Shown: positions 9,212 through 18,506 of the stretch, one piece after another
Position numbering within the stretch: position 1 is the first letter of the stretch
Layout of the letters: every line of letters starts with the position of its first letter
From: Hemerocallis citrina
Taxonomy: Eukaryota > Streptophyta > Magnoliopsida > Asparagales > Asphodelaceae
Direction of reading: 5' to 3'
Assembly: GCA_017893485.1 (NCBI GenBank)
Contig: CM030366.1
Span: forward strand, 183,937,947-184,001,946
Length of the DNA stretch: 64,000 bases
The notes under the pieces: model-generated
The model's input: only the letters and a program-made list of their open reading frames with translations
Told to the model about the DNA's origin: nothing
Databases searched by the model: none
Program-made: the position numbers and the translations under genes

Positions 9212-12200
9212 GTACCCAAGAAAGAACGCTGGATATTAGACAGCGGATGTTCAAAACACATGACAGGGCATGCCAACTTACTATCCACCATTCAGAATAT
9301 AGATGGAGGAACCGTCACCTTTGGGGATAACAACAAAGGCAAAGTCATCGGTATTGGCATGGTCGGTAAAATATCTAACCCTATTATAGAAAATGTGCTT
9401 TTAGTAAATGGTTTAAAGCATAATCTCTTAAGTATTAGTCAATTGTGTGATAAAGGTTATAAAATAGTCTTTGAAAAAGATGCATGCTTAATTTATGATT
9501 CTACTATGGAAAAAGTTATTTTTCAAGGTTGTTGCAAAAACAATATTTATGAATTATGTTTGAATGCAATTGATTTTTCAAATGATTTTTGTTTGATAGC
9601 CTCTAACAATGAATCTTGGTTATGGCATAGAAGATTTGGACATGTGAACATGAAAAATCTCTCAAAATTATCTAAATATAACCTAGTTAAAGGACTGCCA
9701 AAATTATCCTTTAAAAAGGATAAGTTATGTGATGCATGTCAACTAGGAAAACAAATCAAATCCACTTTTAAAACAAAAGATGTAATCTCTACAAGTAGGC
9801 CACTTGAATTAATCCATATGGACTTATTTGGCCCTACTAGAGTTGCTTCTTTAAATAAAAGTAGATATGTGTTTGTTTTAGTAGATGATTTTTCAAGATT
9901 TACTTGGACATTCTTTTTAAAACATAAAAATGATGCTTTTGAAGAATTTGCACATTTTTGTAAACGTGTTCAAAATCAAAGATCTCTAACCATAGTCACT
10001 ATTAGAAGTGATCATGGTGGAGAATTTGAAAATGAAACATTTACAGAATATTGCAACAAGAATGGTATAACACATTCATTTGCATTTCCTAGAGCTTCAC
10101 CACAAAATGGTGTGGTTGAAAGAAAGAATAGGACTTTGCAAGAATGCGCACGTACTATGCTTGTTGAAAGCAATCTACCAAAGCATTTTTGGGCTGAAGC
10201 TGTTGCTACAGCTTGTTATGTTTTGAATAGAATTCTTCTAAGACCTAAACTAAAGAAGACTTGTTACGAGTTATTTTTTAATAAAATTCCTAAAGTCTCT
10301 TACTTTAAAACATTTGGTTGTAAGTGTTTTATTCTAAACACAAAAGATAATCTAGACAAATTTGATCCTAGATCTAATGAGGGTATCTTTTTAGGATACT
10401 CAAATAGGAGTAAAGCATATAGAATTTTCAATAAGTCTACTATGACTATTGAAGAATCAATGCATGTTACATTCGATGAATCCTTACCTTCATCAACATT
10501 AAATAAGGATGATGAAACTGATTTTTCACCTTTAGATAATGTGATTACATCCTTAGAGCAAACTAATCTATCTGATAAGTCGACTGATAAAGTCTCCAAG
10601 TCGACTGACTTAAACCAGTCGACTGAAGAACAAGTCAAGTCGACTGATCCAATTGTGATATCTTCAACTTTACCAAAGTCATTTGTTGAAGTTAAAGATC
10701 ATCCTCATGACTTAATAATTGGTGACATCTCCCATGGTATTCAGACACGTTCACATATTAATATGATCTCTCATACAGCATTCTTGTCAGATTTTGAACC
10801 AAAGAATATACAAGAAGCTTGTGAGAATGAATATTGGGTGAATGCCATGCAAGATGAACTAAACCAATTTGTAAGAAATGATGTATGGGATTTAGTTCCT
10901 AGACCTCCTGATCAGACTATCATTGGTACCAAATGGGTATTCAAGAATAAGTTAGATGAATCAGGACAAGTTGTAAGGAACAAGGCTAGATTAGTTGCCC
11001 AAGGATATAATCAAGAAGAAGGTATAGATTTTGATGAAACATATGCTCCTGTTGCTAGACTAGAATCTATTCGTATTTTATTATCTTTTGCTTGTTTTAT
11101 GAATTTTATACTTTATCAAATGGATGTGAAAAGTGCCTTTCTTAATGGGTTCATTAAGGAAAATGTTTATGTTAAAAAACCACCAGGTTTTGAACATGAA
11201 CAATTTCCAGATCATGTTTATAAATTGAAAAAGGCTTTATACGGTCTTAAACAAGCACCTCGTGCTTGGTATGATCGTCTGAAAACTTTTCTTTTAGAAA
11301 CAGGATTTGAAATAGGTAAAGTAGACACTACTTTGTTTATCAAAAGAGTTAAGAATGATATCTTAATCATACAAATATATGTTGATGATATAATTTTTGG
11401 TTCTACTAATAATAATCTATGTCAAGAATTTGCTAATACCATGAAAAATGAATTTGAGATGAGTCACATGGGTGAACTCAATTATTTCCTTGGATTGCAA
11501 ATTAAACAATCTTCTACTGGCATATTTATCAATCAAGGCAAATATGCAAAGGAATTACTCAAACGTTTTCACATGGATAGTACTAGTAGTAAATCCACAC
11601 CTATGGCTACTACTACTACTCTTGACAAAGATTTATTAGGTAAGAGTGTTGATCAAAAACTCTATCGAGGTATGATTGGTTCACTCTTATATATTACTGC
11701 AAGTAGACCAGATATTATGTTCAGCGTATGTTTATGTGCTAGATATCAATCTAGTCCTAAAGAATCTCATTTAAAAGCAGTGAAACGAATTTTAAGATAT
11801 ATTAAAGGCACATCTGAATATGGTTTATTTTATCCACGCACCGATATTTTTCAACTTTTGTCTTATAGCGATGCCGATTTTGCTGGAAGCAAAACTGATC
11901 GCAAGAGTACTAGTGGTACATGTCACTTTTTGGGACATTCCCTAGTATCTTGGTGCAGTAAAAAGCAAAATTCTGTATCCCTATCAACCACAGAAGCTGA
12001 ATATATTGCTGCAAGTTTAGCATGCGCTCAAATTTTATGGATGAAACAAACTTTGTTAGATTATGGTATTTCATTTGAGAAACCCTCAATTATGTGTGAT
12101 AATACCAGTGCAATTAATCTATCTAAAAATCCGATTCAACATTCACGTACGAAACATATTGATATTCGACATCATTTTCTACGTGATCATGTTTTAAAAG

Positions 12201-12331
12201 GAGATATATCTTTAGAATTTATCTCTACTGATCAACAAGTAGCAGATATATTTACCAAGCCCCTTAAAGAAGAAACTTTTATCAAGTTAAGAAGAGAACT
12301 TGGAATTTGTGATTTTATTGATATTTGTTGA
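9212..12331 (+). CDS. pol: C1 Pol: protease, integrase, reverse transcriptase, RNase H
   Basis: The enzymes that copy the element RNA into DNA and insert it are encoded in copia order, 1039 residues from the inferred splice acceptor. The protease active site DSG is at residue ~10. The gag-pre-integrase HRRFGH segment is near 139. The integrase catalytic triad is visible in HMDLFGPT (~202), RSDHGGEFE (~266) and GVVERKNR (~300). The RT starts near KWVFKNKLD and has YVDD at ~723 (11378-11389). RNase H shows SDADFAG (~885) and TEAEY (~926). No break is seen. Near 10577-10646 four copies of the palindrome encode Lys/Gln-Ser-Thr-Asp repeats in a region between IN and RT. No ATG begins the ORF before 9260, which fits expression by splicing or another recoding step. 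Confidence 0.9.
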   Translation, partial: VPKKERWILDSGCSKHMTGHANLLSTIQNIDGGTVTFGDNNKGKVIGIGMVGKISNPIIENVLLVNGLKHNLLSISQLCDKGYKIVFEKDACLIYDSTMEKVIFQGCCKNNIYELCLNAIDFSNDFCLIASNNESWLWHRRFGHVNMKNLSKLSKYNLVKGLPKLSFKKDKLCDACQLGKQIKSTFKTKDVISTSRPLELIHMDLFGPTRVASLNKSRYVFVLVDDFSRFTWTFFLKHKNDAFEEFAHFCKRVQNQRSLTIVTIRSDHGGEFENETFTEYCNKNGITHSFAFPRASPQNGVVERKNRTLQECARTMLVESNLPKHFWAEAVATACYVLNRILLRPKLKKTCYELFFNKIPKVSYFKTFGCKCFILNTKDNLDKFDPRSNEGIFLGYSNRSKAYRIFNKSTMTIEESMHVTFDESLPSSTLNKDDETDFSPLDNVITSLEQTNLSDKSTDKVSKSTDLNQSTEEQVKSTDPIVISSTLPKSFVEVKDHPHDLIIGDISHGIQTRSHINMISHTAFLSDFEPKNIQEACENEYWVNAMQDELNQFVRNDVWDLVPRPPDQTIIGTKWVFKNKLDESGQVVRNKARLVAQGYNQEEGIDFDETYAPVARLESIRILLSFACFMNFILYQMDVKSAFLNGFIKENVYVKKPPGFEHEQFPDHVYKLKKALYGLKQAPRAWYDRLKTFLLETGFEIGKVDTTLFIKRVKNDILIIQIYVDDIIFGSTNNNLCQEFANTMKNEFEMSHMGELNYFLGLQIKQSSTGIFINQGKYAKELLKRFHMDSTSSKSTPMATTTTLDKDLLGKSVDQKLYRGMIGSLLYITASRPDIMFSVCLCARYQSSPKESHLKAVKRILRYIKGTSEYGLFYPRTDIFQLLSYSDADFAGSKTDRKSTSGTCHFLGHSLVSWCSKKQNSVSLSTTEAEYIAASLACAQILWMKQTLLDYGISFEKPSIMCDNTSAINLSKNPIQHSRTKHIDIRHHFLRDHVLKGDISLEFISTDQQVADIFTKPLKEETFIKLRRELGICDFIDIC

Positions 12332-12824
12332 AAATCACTCTGTTAAGTCGACTGTGTTTTGAATCAGTCGACTATATTGAATTGTTATATATACATATTT
12401 TGTTCTCGACTAAGTCGACTGATTATCAATCCAGTCGACTGGTCAGCAGATATAAGATGTTACTTTCTTCTCGACTCAGTCGACTGCTATATCATACCAG
12501 TCGACTGTCGCGAGATCAATCTGTCTTCAGCGACTTTTCATCACAACTTTTGAGATAAAAGCTTTTCTCTATCTCACCCGTGACAACCCTATCTGACCGT
12601 TGATTTCATTTCCCTTTAATCTGAGCCGTCCTTTCTCTGTTAAAAACCCCTTTACCTGCCCCTCTTTCTTACCGATCTCTTTTTCACTTTTACCCCCAAA
12701 TTGGAAACCCTAACGCAAGAAGAAGAAGAAGAGGCTCTAATCCGACAAGTCGACTGCTGTTTTTGTATCTATCTCTCTTCAATTTGGTAACATCTCCTCT
12801 TTTTGTTTCCTTTTCAAAACCCTA
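12332..12824 (+). other. C1 spacer between pol and extra ORF
   Basis: About 490 bp without a convincing gene; short ORFs here are composed of translated palindromes. It contains three clear pairs of the CAGTCGACTG motif (starts 12345/12365, 12412/12432, 12477/12498) and a single copy near 12749. A pyrimidine-rich stretch and 'accctaATGG' lead into the next ORF. It may serve as a leader or subgenomic promoter for that ORF, but this is a guess. Confidence 0.6.
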
Positions 12825-13928
12825 ATGGCTCCCAAACGATCAAAAAGATCTCATGAGGGTTCTTCCTCTACACAGGAGTACACTCAATACCTTTTGAGCC
12901 CTGATCTCCTTGATCGTTGGTATTTATTTTGTACCATTCAAATCTTCCCTGGAAGATTTGTAAACTTTAATGATCTAGATCCTTTTAATCTCACTCCACT
13001 TTTTCAAAATTCTAGTCTTTATGATATCCTTTCATTATCTAATCAACCCAATTACTACCCCCAACTCATTTATTTGTTTTATACAAATATGAGGATTGTG
13101 AACAGACCTAATGGGGAAGTACTAATCCGATCATCGGTGAAGAATGTTAGAATGCAACTCACACCGACTAGGATTAATGAAATTTTGGGTTTCGATGATG
13201 TTGGATCACCTCTTGATGACATTGTATTAGATAACCCCTCTATTTTGTCTAGAATTCTTTTACCACATTCTCGACTACCCATGACAAGCAAAAATCTACA
13301 ACCAATTGCTAAGCTAGTTGGTAGAATATTAGCATATAACATCCTTCCTAAAAAGGGAAGTTATGACCAATATTCTCTTGAACTACAAAAAGCTATATAT
13401 GCAATTTTTGGTAGAATAGCTGTTAATTGGGGTCATGTCCTCTTTTCAAAACTCAATCAAGATCATACTCACTTTTTACCCTTTGGAGGACTTCTGACTA
13501 GAATCTTTTTCGCATATAAAATTGATCTTGAGTCTGAGACACATGTTGTCTCTAGATATGAGTGTTTCGATCGTGCTAGTTTGGCACGTATGAAACTTCT
13601 TGATGCACCTCCTCAATCACCACCTCGATCTCCTCCAATGTCCCAAGCACCTTTAGGTTCTTCTGCTAGACCTTCTGCCTCGTCTAGTTCATCTCTTCCC
13701 ACAGCCAACTATGGTGATCCACGTACCATGTATGGATGTGTCAACTACCTTATGAAACATTCACAGACTGTGGATACACATATTCACGCCCTTGATTCCA
13801 GACTTGATTCCTTTGATTCCCAACTCCACCACATTGATTCCAAGATTGACAACCTCACCAATCTCTTCACCTCTCAATTTCATCCTCCTTCTCATGATGA
13901 CGATGAAGACTCGGATGAAGAAGATTGA
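12825..13928 (+). CDS. C1 extra ORF, plant-transposon-protein-like, coiled-coil C terminus
   Basis: This 367-residue ORF lies between pol and the 3' polypurine tract, where SIRE-type copia elements often carry an additional, sometimes 'envelope-like', ORF. The N terminus is basic (MAPKRSKRS). Residues ~30-235 look like the 'putative plant transposon protein' type of domain, with RFVNFNDLD, YYPQLIYLFY and LTPTRINEILGF. A Pro/Ser-rich linker follows at ~261-292, a heptad-like coiled coil at ~317-347 and an acidic tail at the end. I see no signal peptide or transmembrane segment, so an envelope role is not supported. C2 carries a broken homologue at 16940-17971. The function is unknown. Confidence 0.75.
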   Translation: MAPKRSKRSHEGSSSTQEYTQYLLSPDLLDRWYLFCTIQIFPGRFVNFNDLDPFNLTPLFQNSSLYDILSLSNQPNYYPQLIYLFYTNMRIVNRPNGEVLIRSSVKNVRMQLTPTRINEILGFDDVGSPLDDIVLDNPSILSRILLPHSRLPMTSKNLQPIAKLVGRILAYNILPKKGSYDQYSLELQKAIYAIFGRIAVNWGHVLFSKLNQDHTHFLPFGGLLTRIFFAYKIDLESETHVVSRYECFDRASLARMKLLDAPPQSPPRSPPMSQAPLGSSARPSASSSSSLPTANYGDPRTMYGCVNYLMKHSQTVDTHIHALDSRLDSFDSQLHHIDSKIDNLTNLFTSQFHPPSHDDDEDSDEED

Positions 13929-14403
13929 AGATTTTTATTCTTTTTATATGTACTCTTTAATGGACTTATTTCTGTATGCAACTTTCTATTAGTCTCTTTT
14001 CTATGAACAAGATGGTTATTATGTGCTTTTTGATGATTACAAAGGGGGAGAGATCTCTGCGTTATGTTTATGCTTGCTTATATTATCTGTGTTATCTCTG
14101 CGTTATGTTTATGCTTGCTTATATTATCTGTGTTTTGTGATTTTATCATTATTATCTGTGTTATTTTTGGCTGTTGAAAATCTCTGGTCAGTCGACTGCT
14201 CAGTCGACTGTTCCTAATGCTACTGTAACTTCTGCTACTGTATATTTTTATATAACTGTCTGATCAGTCGCCTGCCAGTTGACACAGTCGACTGATACTT
14301 GTTTTAAGAAAATGCATTCTGTGTTTTTAATAGGGGGAGCATATCCTTACTGTGCCTATATACATATTATCTGTTAATATCAGCTATTGTGTTGTCATCA
14401 TCA
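13929..14403 (+). other. C1 3' non-coding region
   Basis: It follows the extra ORF and precedes the polypurine tract. It holds an internal direct repeat of about 50 bp (tgcgttatgtttatgcttgc at ~14058 and ~14099) and palindrome pairs at 14189/14201 (12-bp spacing) and 14265/14285 (20-bp spacing). No gene is seen. Confidence 0.7.
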
Positions 14404-14416
14404 AAAAGGGGGAGAA
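14404..14416 (+). other. C1 polypurine tract
   Basis: AAAAGGGGGAGAA-type purine run directly before the TG of the 3' LTR; it would prime plus-strand DNA synthesis. Confidence 0.9.
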
Positions 14417-15851
14417 TGTTGATTCTTGATTTTGATGATCACAACACAGTGCCACATGTGTTTATATTATACAGCTAACAATGCAGCGTTCATATCAAAA
14501 GACAATTCTAGCTGAACAAATGCACAAGCTCTCAAGGATACAGCTCAAGACAAGGATCAAGACTTTACTCAAAGCAAGGATCAAAGACTCAATTCAACTC
14601 AAGACTCAAGCTTAAATGAGTTATATTGTTGTGTCTTGTAAACATTGTAATGTACTTTCCTGTTGAGTCTTTAGTCTGATGTAAAGCCTTGTCAACACAC
14701 ACACACACACTTAACAATTTCATACTGTGTGTCTCTAAAAAAACCCCTCAAAATAAGTCAAAACAGTTTGAAGAATTTTAGCTTTTAAGTACCAGTCGAC
14801 TTAAGCCTATGCCAGCCGACTGATAAGTACGAAACTGTTTAAAATTATTCAAACTCTGATCAGTCGACTCATATGGCAACCCAGTCGACTGATCGAGAGC
14901 TTTTTTGACCGTTTTCTGATTTTCAAAAACGAACTTTTTCAAATTCAAACGGTTTGATCCATTGGTTGACAGTTATGTAACTGCTTTCCAACGTTCAGAA
15001 GTACAAAACTCTTTATATAGAGTTTCTTCTCAAACAGAAACACTCACTTAATTCACTTGACTACTTGATTTCTTAAAAAACACCCGAGCACTCTTGAGAA
15101 AAATTTAAGTGATTTTCTGTGAAGAACAAAGCTTTCAAGTTCACATACTTTGGTTCTCTACACTCAGTCCAGTATAGCATTGAATTCGCTTTGGACTGAG
15201 TATAGAAGTCAACCTATTGTTTTAGCCACGTGCATCAACACATACAACAACAAGGCTATAGGTTGATTGTAAAATTCCTCTTGTACTCTTGCTCTCGGTT
15301 GGAGAGTGTTTTTGACTCTTGGTTGTAGAGTCGGTGTCTTTTCACTCTTGGTTGAAGAGTGGGTCTGCTTTCTCTGGTTGAGAGAAAGGACTACGGGTTA
15401 GACAAGGTTGTTGTCTTGAACGCCGTAGGGTATTCTTGTATTTATTTTTCAAGAATAGTGGAAATCTCAAGTGGGTTGCTTGGGGACTGGATGTAGGTCG
15501 GGAGGACCGAACCAGGATATATCTTGTGTACTCTGTGATTGGTTGTCTTGTGATTGCATTTACTTTTGATCAATTATACTCTGCAAAACTAGTCTGACCA
15601 GTCGACTAAGCTTCGTATCAGTCGACTGATCAGTCTCGTATTAGTTATTCTCTTTGTCTCATCAGTCGCCTGTATTATCTATCAGTCGACTGTTTCGAGA
15701 GGTTAAATTTATTTTGATTTTGGCTATAACAGTCGACTGGTTCCCCACTGAGTCGACTGTGCCGAGAGAAATTTCTTATTCCGCAATTTATTATTATAAA
15801 CACTATTCACCCCCCCTCTAGTGTTTGTTGCTTAGCCTACAGGATCCAACA
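14417..15851 (+). repeat. C1 3' LTR
   Basis: 1435 bp, TGTTG...CAACA, the same length as the 5' LTR, with two substitutions seen between them. It carries the same five palindrome pairs. Confidence 0.95.
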
Positions 15852-15856
15852 ATTTC
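15852..15856. other. Target-site duplication of C1, right
   Basis: ATTTC, matching 5874-5878. After it the interrupted C2 LTR resumes in register with the intact C2 LTR near 51600. Confidence 0.9.
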
Positions 15857-16523
15857 TATACTCTATTTATAGAGTTAGAGTCACTGGACGTTGAGAAACA
15901 GTTGTACCAACTGTCAACCAACGGAAATAAATCTTTTGAATTCGAAAAAAATCAAGTTTTGAAATAAGTAAACTGTCGAAATGACTTAAACAGTCAAATG
16001 GGTTGCCGTTATGAGTCGGCTGGTCAGAGTTTGAATAAGTTCAGTCAGTTTCGTACTAAGACAGTCGACTGGTGCCTTATGGCGGTCGACTGGTACTTAA
16101 CAGCTGAGCTTTTTCAATCTTGTTTCGATCTTTTTAAGTTTGAAAACACACTCAAATTAATTGAAAGATAATGTGTGAGTGTGTGTGACAAGGCTTTACT
16201 GAATTTCTAAGACTCAAAGAAAAAACAAAAGTTACAATTGTTACAAGACATTTAATACAATATATTGAAGCATAAGTCTTGTCTTGAGTCTTGAGTCTTG
16301 AGATGGTGCTTTTAGCCTTCGTCTTTTTCTTGTAAGCTGGCAACCTTGTAACGTTCTTGATCAATTAGCTATAAGAACTTTGTTTGTAGCTTTGCTTGAT
16401 CAACTTGCTTTAAGAACCTTGTAAAGCTTGTTAGAACATTTTGCCTTAGTATATCCTGTAATATTTAAGAAGTAGAACAACAACTTTGGATTGTGTTGTA
16501 ATCATCAAAATCAAGAATCAACA
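15857..16523 (-). repeat. C2 copia LTR, U3-side part (continuation)
   Basis: This is the second part of the C2 3' LTR, ending (minus-strand start TGTTGATTC) at 16523 next to a polypurine tract. It contains diverged palindrome copies near 15995-16020 and 16060-16095 and matches 51595-52268. Confidence 0.85.
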
Positions 16524-16537
16524 TTCTCCCCCTTTTT
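16524..16537 (-). other. C2 polypurine tract
   Basis: On the minus strand a CAAAAAGGGGGAGAA-like run lies directly before the LTR start at 16523, as in C1. It shows that this LTR is the 3' LTR of the C2 copy to its right. Confidence 0.85.
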
Positions 16538-16939
16538 GATGATGACAACACAATAGCTTACTAAAATTGGAAATAAATATTACAAGTGCTCACATGTTCC
16601 CCTTCTCAAATGTACAACATGCATAGGTGTGAAAGCATGCACAAAGATATGTATCATCTCAACATAACACACAAAGATATGTATCATCTCAATATAACAC
16701 ACAAAGCAATGTAAAAAAAAACAATATATATAAAAAAAACAATATAAAAAAGTAGCTTATATTTTCTCCCCCTTTGGCATCAACAAAAAATGGGAAAAAA
16801 TAATCCTCACACAAATAAAATAATACAGACAAAATGTTATTCATAAAAAAATTAGTCTTAGTTCAAAACGAGTACATAATAGATAAAAAAATGCAACATT
16901 AAGAAGGAAAATACATAAAAATATAAAAATAGTAACTCA
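16538..16939 (-). other. C2 3' non-coding region
   Basis: AT-rich, with a direct repeat 'aaagatatgtatcatctcaa' near 16652 and 16674 and a second purine-rich site near 16763. No gene is seen. It corresponds to 13929-14403 of C1 but is much diverged. Confidence 0.6.
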
Positions 16940-17971
16940 TCAATCTTCATCATCTTCATCTTGGTCATCATGAGAGGGAGGAGGAAATTGAGTGGTGAAT
17001 AGGTGAGTAAGATGGGAAATTTGTGACTCAAGAACATCTTGACGATCCATGATATAATTGAGCGCATTATAAATACTACGAGGATCATCAAAATCTGCTC
17101 AAGGACGAGAAGAACTAGAAGCAGAAGACGGACGAGCTGAAATAGCTAAAGGAACAAGAGGGGAAGTCCTAGAAGTGGACCTAGGTGGAGAATAAAGAAG
17201 CTTCATGCGTGCTAAACTTGCACGATCAAAACACTCATAGTGCTTTACTACAATGGTCTCTGCGATCGACATCATAAGCACAAAAGACTTGAGTAAGAAG
17301 AGCACCAAAAGGAAGAAATGAAGTATGAGCTTTATGAAGCCTAGAAAAAATGATACGACCCCAATTTAGATTAATTTTGCTGAATATTGCATAAACGGCT
17401 TATTGTAATTCCATGGAATGCTGATCATAACTCCCTGTTTTGGGAATGATATTGTATGATAGTATCCGTGCAACAAGTTTTGCAACAGGGGTAATGGACC
17501 TATTTGACATAGGGGCACCATGATTAGGCAAATAAATTCTAGATAAAGTGGTGGCATCATCCATCTCAATTTCTCCTAAGTCAAGCCCTTCATCGTCTAA
17601 ACCCAAAATAAGGTTGATTCTTTCGGAGGTGAGTTTCATCTTCTTATTTTTGACAGAGATATAGATGAGAATCTCACTACCATCATCCGATTGAACAACC
17701 TTCACATTTGTATAAAACAAATAAATGAGTTGAGGGTAGTAGTCGGGTTGATTTTCTAAAGACAAGAATTCATAAAGACTACAATGTCGAAACAAAGATA
17801 TGAGATTAAACCTATCAAGATCGGAAAAATTTACAAACCGACCCGGAAAAATCATCATGGAACATATGATGTACCATTTTTCAACAAGGTCGGGACTTCT
17901 AAGATATTGAATGTAGTCCCTAGAAGATGAGTCTTCCTCTACATGAGATGTTTTGATCTTTTAGGAGCCAT
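16940..17971 (-). pseudogene. C2 extra ORF, broken homologue of the C1 extra ORF
   Basis: The start codon at 17971 opens MAPKRSK as in C1 and the acidic tail ends at 16940. The middle part (17858-17400) is open and shares RFVNFSDLD, YYPQLIYLFY and ERINLILGL with C1. A nonsense codon falls soon after the start and frameshifts divide the rest into pieces at 17366-17569, 17099-17308 and 16940-17091. Its presence in both copies shows that the extra ORF belongs to the family and is not a late pick-up by C1. No working product is expected. Confidence 0.8.
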
Positions 17972-18506
17972 AAAGAGAAATCCTAAAAATCAAGAGATGG
18001 ATAAAGGAGGGTATACCATCAAAGAAGTTGCAAGGAGAAGCAAAGAACTTCAAGAGATCTTCAATCTGGGTTTCAAAATCTTTGAAATCCCCAAGCAGCA
18101 ATAGCAGCCGACTGGAATTTTTGGTAGAGAGATAGAGTTAAGGTAAAAGTGAATGAATGAGGGGAGAAGGTTAGGGTTTTTTACTTTGAATGGATGACTG
18201 AGATGTAGGTAGAGAGTTTCAAAGGCTCAGATTGGTCAAAGGGTAATAAAGATCGCCTCAAACGATGTGCCAAAATTTGATTTTGAAGAAGATCTGAATC
18301 GCGACAGTCGACTGGTATTAGGAGTCCGTCGACTTAGTCGAGAGTCAAAAAAGAAAATTTGAACGTGATATTAATACAACTGGTCCGTCGACTAGGTACT
18401 ATGTACAGCCGACTGTCCAGACCATAAAACGCAAACAAAAATTAGAAAAGGATACTTGGTAGTCGAACGAATAATACGTGTAAGTCGACTTACCAGAAAA
18501 AAAAAT
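17972..18506 (-). other. C2 spacer between pol and extra ORF
   Basis: It corresponds to 12332-12824 of C1. It is not coding and carries diverged pairs of the palindrome near 18305-18335, 18381-18414 and 18480. Confidence 0.6.

Larger units (their letters stand above)
5879..15851 (+). mobile_element. C1: complete, recent Ty1/copia (SIRE-like) retrotransposon
   Basis: The 9973-bp element has two 1435-bp LTRs that I find to differ at only two positions (6422/14961 region and 6999/15538 region). It has a 5-bp target duplication ATTTC, a tRNA-Met primer site, gag, a pol with PR, IN, RT and RNase H in copia order, an extra downstream ORF and a polypurine tract. All ORFs are open apart from the gag/pol junction, where a 74-nt candidate intron accounts for the frame change. 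Near-identical LTRs imply a very recent insertion. SIRE/Maximus affiliation is inferred from RT wording and the extra ORF after pol. Confidence 0.92.

Noticed and set aside
12325..12558. Small ORFs just after C1 pol
   Set aside because: Their residues come from the paired palindromes and both available frames are open over the same bases; no start context or family supports a protein.
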